A stretch of DNA of 36,252 nucleotides from Asparagopsis taxiformis (taxonomy: Eukaryota; Rhodophyta; Florideophyceae; Bonnemaisoniales; Bonnemaisoniaceae). A model generated the notes under the pieces. That model was not told where the DNA came from and made no database searches. It saw nothing but the letters and a program-made list of their open reading frames with translations. The stretch is taken from NCBI GenBank assembly GCA_030407315.1, contig JALQPE010002488.1, positions 1-36,252 on the forward strand. Reading direction: 5' to 3'. The translations under genes were made by a program, and so were the position numbers. Each line of letters opens with the position of its first letter. Within the stretch, counting starts at the first letter, position 1. This document shows, one piece after another, positions 30,645 through 36,252 of this stretch.

Positions 30645-31633
30645 ATGAGCAAAGGGAGCGAAATATCCGTTGAGTGGGTCATGTGCGGTGATGGCAGCGT
30701 TGACAAAAGTGGTCTGAAAATCGAAAACGGAAAGTTGTATGGAAGCGAGTGTAAAGAGGGAGGGTACGAGTCATACTATGAGATTGACTTCCAGTCTCTG
30801 GAAGTCTGGGAAGCGACACTGGACGTGCCAGTGATGGAAACTATGGTTTACGAAATAGGAACCGGTGGATCAAATGATATGAGAGATGGTGAAGTCAGAT
30901 TTTTTGCAGATCAAATTCGTAAACAGTGGCCTCAAATACATTTTGAGGATGGGAAAATAATTGCAAGAAGAGCTTCTGGGAAGTTCCTAGCACTTCATCC
31001 ACGCAACGGTGCCATTGGAAGTCAGCTCGAGAGTTGGTGCTTGCAGAACAGGGGAATTCCGGTTTTTATTGGTGGTCCTGGAGCGCGAGCGCCAATAAAG
31101 AATATAAAAAAATATCATGCGCGTGAACAAGGAGAAGTGCTAATGCATCAAAAATCTGGATTTTGTGCAGTGGCATCGATGGTGAATGCAATTGATTGTC
31201 TGGCTGGACGAATCAAAGCTGAGGAGGCAATGTCTTGTTGGCGTAACACAGCTCCAAAAGTGAAAAGCCTGAGAGACTTGAACAGTCTGGTTCAGGACCG
31301 CAAGATACACTTGTGTGTCAAGAAGATCTCTCGAGTAGAGAGAAATCTATTTGAAGGCAACGAATTCACCTGGTTGGCTGATCGAAAGGAAGGAGTATGG
31401 ATCGTTCGGGTGGAAAAGAGGAAAAAAGTGGATCACTGCTTGTAATTGACGCTTACAGAGGATTGATAATTGATAGTTGTTACAAGTTTCCATTGAGGTT
31501 ATCCAATACCTTGCTGAAACAGATGGGAGGAAGCAACATATCGGGTCTCAGAGTAACTGATGTCAGAGAGATTTGCAGAGAGAGAAGAAAGAAGAGAAAG
31601 ATAAGAGAAACTGATATTATAGAGATAGAGTGA
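30645..31633 (+). pseudogene. Candidate papain-fold (C39/OTU-like) cysteine peptidase, one frameshift
   Basis: ATG 30645 opens 266 codons. The N-terminal half is Glu/Gly-rich and unrecognised. From about residue 165, QKSGFCAVASMVNAIDCLAG has the form of a nucleophile-Cys helix (G-x-C-x-x-A-S-x-x-N-A). The frame ends at KVDHCL-stop (31443), but the next frame continues at once with VIDAYRGLIIDS. One missing G in CTGCTTGTAATTGAC would restore HCLVIDAYRGLI, a typical catalytic His strand followed by Asp. The joined reading ends after a basic tail (RRKKRKIRE) at 31633. It has no signal peptide. It faces the CACTA transposase gene convergently and could be transposon cargo. The fold assignment is by motif only. 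Confidence 0.5.
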
Positions 31634-32438
31634 TAAATACTATAAGTCATTTCATTGCATGAGCTCAACAGCACAGGATTCCAGAGGTGTAAAAATGCCG
31701 GAAATTTATTTTGTTATGTTGCATTTTTTGGCTGTCTATCGGCTTCAAGCTAGTAAAAGTAGCTCAGTAAGCCTTCAGAATGATAAATACAGCTATGAGT
31801 GTACTAATGGTTAATAGTCTTGATAGCGTACGATCTCTACTGGAATTGATGACCCTGATCTCAGAAGTGTATATGTAATAGATGTGATTACCAAATATAC
31901 TTTAGTCAACTGCAGAACATGTAATAGATTATTTTCAAGTAGAAGCTGGGGGACTCATTCTGTGATGGGAGTGTTAATGATGAAAACAGGGACTTATGAG
32001 TTTGAAATATCTGCAGAACAGGAAAGTGGTGGATAGTTTAATGCAGGAGTGGAAGCATGTATTCGCTGAAGGTCCAGTATTCGACCCAATGACTACCTTG
32101 TTTGCCGTGAATCATATACACCCCGAGAGACAGTACGTTCTTCAATAGTTGTTCATGTCATAGCTGGAGGGGTGTAATTGTGAAACAGGGAATTCAAGTA
32201 GCATTCGAAACAATTGAAATGACGTTAGTCATGTCATTTTATGGTGACACGGATGTACATGACGTACATGTACATACGCACTTAAAATTGTAATCTTGGG
32301 ACGTAATAATCAACTACATAAGCTAATTAAAAGTCAATGACACACACTTCAACACTGCTGCAGCTCATGTGCCGGTTTTACTAATAACTAATCACTTAGA
32401 AAGCCTTGTTTAAACAGTTGTTTACCATCTTGTGAAAA
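31634..32438. other. AT-rich intergenic region between convergent genes
   Basis: No ORF of note. A near-palindromic tract of ATGTACATG/ACGTACATGTACAT type lies around 32253-32276. Confidence 0.5.
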
Positions 32439-35363
32439 TCAATTTTGCATCAAACCTCGCACCCTCACATTTTCATTACCCTCATAGAGCTTTAAGATTT
32501 CGTGCTGAGGATCTATGTAGTATCTCCGCTCATTGATTTCCATGAAAGCAACTGCTCGATTGATGCAACCAACATGCTCCACTGATCTACTACTTTGCTT
32601 TGGACGCATTGAATATCTTTTCGATGTTTTTGAAAAGTGCAGCCCGTTGCGATGATCGCAGAATAGACCAGTTTCCCAGTATACTCGTGCAAGCGTAGAA
32701 GATCCATGTTTCCGAACCGACGTATAAAAATCCACATATGAAAACTGAACCTCCCATATCTCATCCACGTACCCATAGTATAGGTCAACAACGTTATGAA
32801 AGGCATCCATTCGGTAATCCTCCCCACTAACGACGAAGTTGCATGCAACGCAGAACTTTTGTCGGGAAGAATCACTTTGCCTTGACAAACGTTTTTTGTA
32901 GTGTTCCATAGTTTCAACATCAAGCGGGATTTCTGAATCGCAGGGAATGATAGTCATTCTCTCATGCTTGAGAATTTGGATGACTGAAACATCAACTGAA
33001 CCTGGAGGTAAGTTCAAAGAAATATGTGATGTAGCAGCAGTAATTCTGCTGGACCCTGAAACGGGTTTACCTCTGGAAAGTCTCAGTCGTACTGAGTCCG
33101 AAAATGCGTCATCGCTTTCATCGAAGGTCAGCCGTTCCAATTTCATCCGCAAACTCTTTTCTGTCTTGAATCCTTCTTCTATTCCACCATTGAATACTCG
33201 TAGAGCAAAAAGAAGGTGTGTCTTATGAAAAAGATTTGCTTCTGGTCGCCTCCTGGACCCCACCAGACCGCCTAATTCTCCAACAATTCTCTCCATTAGG
33301 AACTGGGAAACACCTATCAAAGGACCACAGTCATTGAGCATGTCCGGTAAATGGAGAATAGCATGAGTCGTAGGTGTAAAGCAGAAGCCATAAGCTTCAT
33401 TGATGTAAAATATATCAGTGAACAACACTTGAATAGTAACAACCAACTTTTTCATTTCCTCAATGTCATCAAAATCAGGTGTAGCGTTGAGTACAATGTG
33501 TAGTAGCTTTGAAATCATCGACCAGAGCCGTAGCAGCCTTGAATCTACCCTTGAGCCACTGAACAGGACAGGGGCATAGTACAAACCAAACATCTTATAA
33601 TCTTCTGCTTTGTACCTATTGATAAGCTCCAAGGAGAGCGGTGGTCTTCCCCAGGAAGATGGAACACTGCAGGCACTTTTCTTTAGTGAAGTGTCAATTT
33701 CCGAAACAGTATCATTGTCGATGATGTAGTTTGCTTTCAGTCTCACAGACCTTTTTTCAAGTCCAAGACACAGATGTAGAGTATGTTTCACGAATCCAAG
33801 AAGGCAGAGGTGCATGGGATCATATGGGAAAGACCTCACGAAATCTAAACCAAGTAAAGATACTATTGGTTTTCTTTTGATTCCCGTTGAGAGCGTAATG
33901 CTTTGTTGAGAAGGAGTACAGTGAATAGAACGGGAGCTGTATAGCTCAAGAGCATCCCATATATCTCTAGTTTCATCACTAGTACGAGGACTTGGGCATT
34001 CCGTTTGCACCCATGTATCGAAGTGGGAACCAGAAGCTCCGCGTAGTATGTTATTCTTCAATTCTGAATTTCCATCTGGAATAGCCCGAACTCCTCCACA
34101 TGCAGGTTCATGCCTTGCTTCTTTCATACAGTGACGACAGAAGAGCTTCGCATTATGACCTGAAAAACCAATATTTTACTCGCAGCCGGGAAGTCGGCAG
34201 TGATGAATAAGACGAAAGCTCTCAGTAGTCTCCTTTTCCCATCATGACATTCCGTATAAACACCATTTTCTAGAGACTTGAGATCTTGAAATATCGGATT
34301 TAGAAATGAGTCAAAATGCAAAGAACTGTGTGATCCTGGGACGAACGCACATAGAAGGGAGTTTGAGGCCAGGAATCTGAGATGGACATTGAAGTTGAGA
34401 ATTGTGAAAGCCAATGGCCAAGATTGATGTGCTGTTCCTCGACCTTGGAACAGCTCGAACCCGTCTGAAGAGAAAGTTAGAAAAATATTGATTTCATTTT
34501 CTTCATTCCATTGGGAAGATTTCTCCCCATGTAGGTTGCGGAAAAGATTTCCATCGTAGTAGTCTGAGAATATCTCTCGCTGAGGGAGTGAGACAGACTG
34601 CCTGGCTCTCTTGCAGCCTTCAAATATTTCTGTGAAGGATTCTTCTGCACCACAAAGGGCTTTCAGCTGGTCTGATACCAGCGAGAACCAAAATCTACGC
34701 GTTAGATCAATTGGCTTGCCACAACTCTCTAGTGCACAAACCTCAAGGCCTGATAGTTCTCCTGTAGCGGCCATGTGGCCATCTCTGCACATTGGGTAGT
34801 ATCTTCGAGGTACGTTGGCAACTTTTCTTAGTTTGACACCAAAGATTTGTACGACATATGTGCATTCACAAAGGATGTACGCAATAGTGCTGTTGTGTTA
34901 GCTTCAGACATCTTTGCACGTTCAGTGACATTGAGAAGCTCTGCAAACTTCCGCAACTCGTCATCGTCTGAATCGAGGGAGAGATCAGAGCATTCATCAC
35001 TTCTGGATTCATCTGAGAGAAGAGAAGATCCGTTTCGCGATAAATTATCTTCTTGCGAAACACGCATGTCTTCAGTATTGCAATGATCTTCGGAGTAATG
35101 ATGTCTGTTCGTCATCCATCTTTGAATAAATGCGCTTCTCTCTTCTGTATACTCTGTAATAGTGTCAACAGAACTCGTCTCTTCTTCACTAGACAGAAAA
35201 CTTGAATCTGAATGGGCTGTATCTTCTGGGCATCGAAGAAGCTCCTGTCGAAGCCAAGTAGCTCTTCGACCAATTGTTCTCTCCGCTCCAGTTCCTCCAT
35301 GATATCTTCGAGCTGATCGGATATTACTTCCACACTCATGAAGCTTTCGGCTGAAGAACTCAT
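32439..35363 (-). pseudogene. CACTA (CMC) transposase, TNP2 family, frameshifted
   Basis: Four collinear minus-strand frames make one transposase. 35363-35112 is a Glu-rich N-terminus. 35115-34828 has an acidic Ser/Asp stretch then TTALLRTSFVNAHMSYKSL. About 34850-34124 has RRYYPMCRDGHMAATGE, a CxxxxCGKPID zinc-type pair, FSSDGFELF with a likely first catalytic Asp, and SWPLAFTILN. 34127-32439 has RSFPYDPMHLCLLGFVKH with the second Asp, then HLPDMLNDCGPLIGVSQF and LMERIVGEL with the catalytic Glu, SRRRPEANL, and a TNP2-type C-terminus (DLYYGYVDEIWEVQFSYV). Reading across the 34127 break restores GFSGHNAKLFCRHCMKEA, so that break is a one-base deletion and not an intron. All three acidic residues survive. 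I could not find terminal inverted repeats. Confidence 0.85.
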
Positions 35364-36252
35364 TTCATCCCAGAAATAATATGTACCTCTGGCGTGTATA
35401 AGTTATGAGTGCTTTGTTCTATTGAAAATAGCACCCATTTACGAATATTTATGCGTAGTTGGATTAGAATGTTTCACGAAGAGTTAAAGTATCGTTCCGA
35501 AGTTTATTTGACAGGCCCGTTTATCTCGGGGAGAGAGCTCAATGAGTTGGTGAATCTACAAGTAGATTCAGTGATGTGAAGTACTGAATACCGCGGTACT
35601 TGAATGTTATGACATCCAAGTTCAACTCAGCCTGGAATACAGGCGATGCAATCTCGGATCTCAACTGATTGCTTCGAAGTAAAAACACCTCCATGACGTT
35701 TACTAATCTGAACCCAAACCTGATTTCAAGCCCTTCTTTGTCTCTATTAAAGGCTGTCATAGCATAATAGGTGTCTTAGTAACTTTCTACCAATGAATAA
35801 TCTGAAGTCCCCGTAATGAATTCGCATTTTCTCGGAATATAATAGAGCCTGAAACTGATTGAAAATGTGGCTTATATGAGCTTCCTTTCTCGAACAAGGT
35901 TCTGTCGTTTTGAACCAATGATGACTCTTTATTCATCACAATCTGATCACAATCACATTACGATATCATGTAATCATGATAGTAAAGGCTGAGTGATTAC
36001 TTGGCATGCCAAGCGTCAAATAAGAACTATTTGTATGAAATGAGACTATGCAGTGATATTTTCACTTGACCTAAACTGGTACATCCTCAACAAATCGTCG
36101 TTGAAAAAACCTTATTAAAGCATTCCATCACCTTCTCAAGTTCTTTAGCAAAATACCTGGAGCTGGAATACAGGCCATACCTTTCCTTTTCGCCCACGAT
36201 GGCAGTCATCAAACTACTCACAATCATGACAGCGATGATATTGAAGAAGATA
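35364..36252. other. No supported gene at right edge
   Basis: A 73-codon minus-strand frame (35760-35539) has plausible composition (RFGFRLVNVMEVFLLRSNQL) but no recognisable domain. The rest is AT-rich. It may be the upstream part of the CACTA element or flanking DNA. Confidence 0.4.

Noticed and set aside
32439..36252. Terminal inverted repeats beginning CACTA for the TNP2 element
   Set aside because: I scanned by eye on both sides and found no convincing CACTA.../...TAGTG pair. The ends may lie outside the window or be degraded.

Overview
This window is a eukaryotic chromosome end. It opens with a C-rich telomeric strand (unit CCCCTAAT, so ATTAGGGG on the strand that ends at the left edge). 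The telomere type, a retroelement array built on it, a CACTA-type transposase and the intron-poor genes suggest a protist or alga-like microbial eukaryote. I cannot name the lineage from sequence alone.

Layout: (1) 1-430, terminal telomere repeats, degenerate in places. (2) 431-14180, a head-to-tail array of one 5'-truncated and four near-full-length (about 3.23 kb) copies of an endonuclease-lacking Penelope-like retroelement (PLE). Each unit has a coiled-coil ORF1, a PLE reverse transcriptase (RT) in the -1 frame, a structured 3' region with a type I hammerhead ribozyme, and one telomere repeat at its 3' junction. (3) 14175-14219, an interstitial telomeric block marking an older chromosome end. 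(4) 14220-17300, strand-asymmetric C-rich DNA and a 450-500 bp tandem repeat with palindromes. (5) 17300-30000, sparse subtelomeric DNA with one long intact gene (Sel1-repeat protein, 791 codons) among broken remnants: a glycosyltransferase-like fragment, a spondin-domain pseudogene, two related secreted-protein fragments and a possible membrane protein. (6) 30645-35363, a candidate cysteine-peptidase gene and a convergent CACTA/TNP2 transposase, both frameshifted. (7) 35364-36252, nothing recognisable.

How it fits together: the RT probably uses the 3' end of the G-rich telomere strand as primer. All PLE copies have their 3' ends towards the chromosome interior and meet telomeric sequence there, as expected for addition at a chromosome end. 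ORF1 and RT overlap by several hundred bases with no start codon for the RT frame, and two perfect slippery heptamers lie in the overlap, so the RT may be made as a -1 frameshift fusion. The hammerheads would cut polymeric transcripts into unit-length, circularly permuted RNAs.

Caveat: most differences between PLE copies are single-base homopolymer indels, and the transposon and peptidase genes also carry single-base frameshifts. Some breaks may be long-read consensus errors. The intact 2.4 kb Sel1 ORF shows the error rate is not uniformly high; repeats may simply be polished less well.
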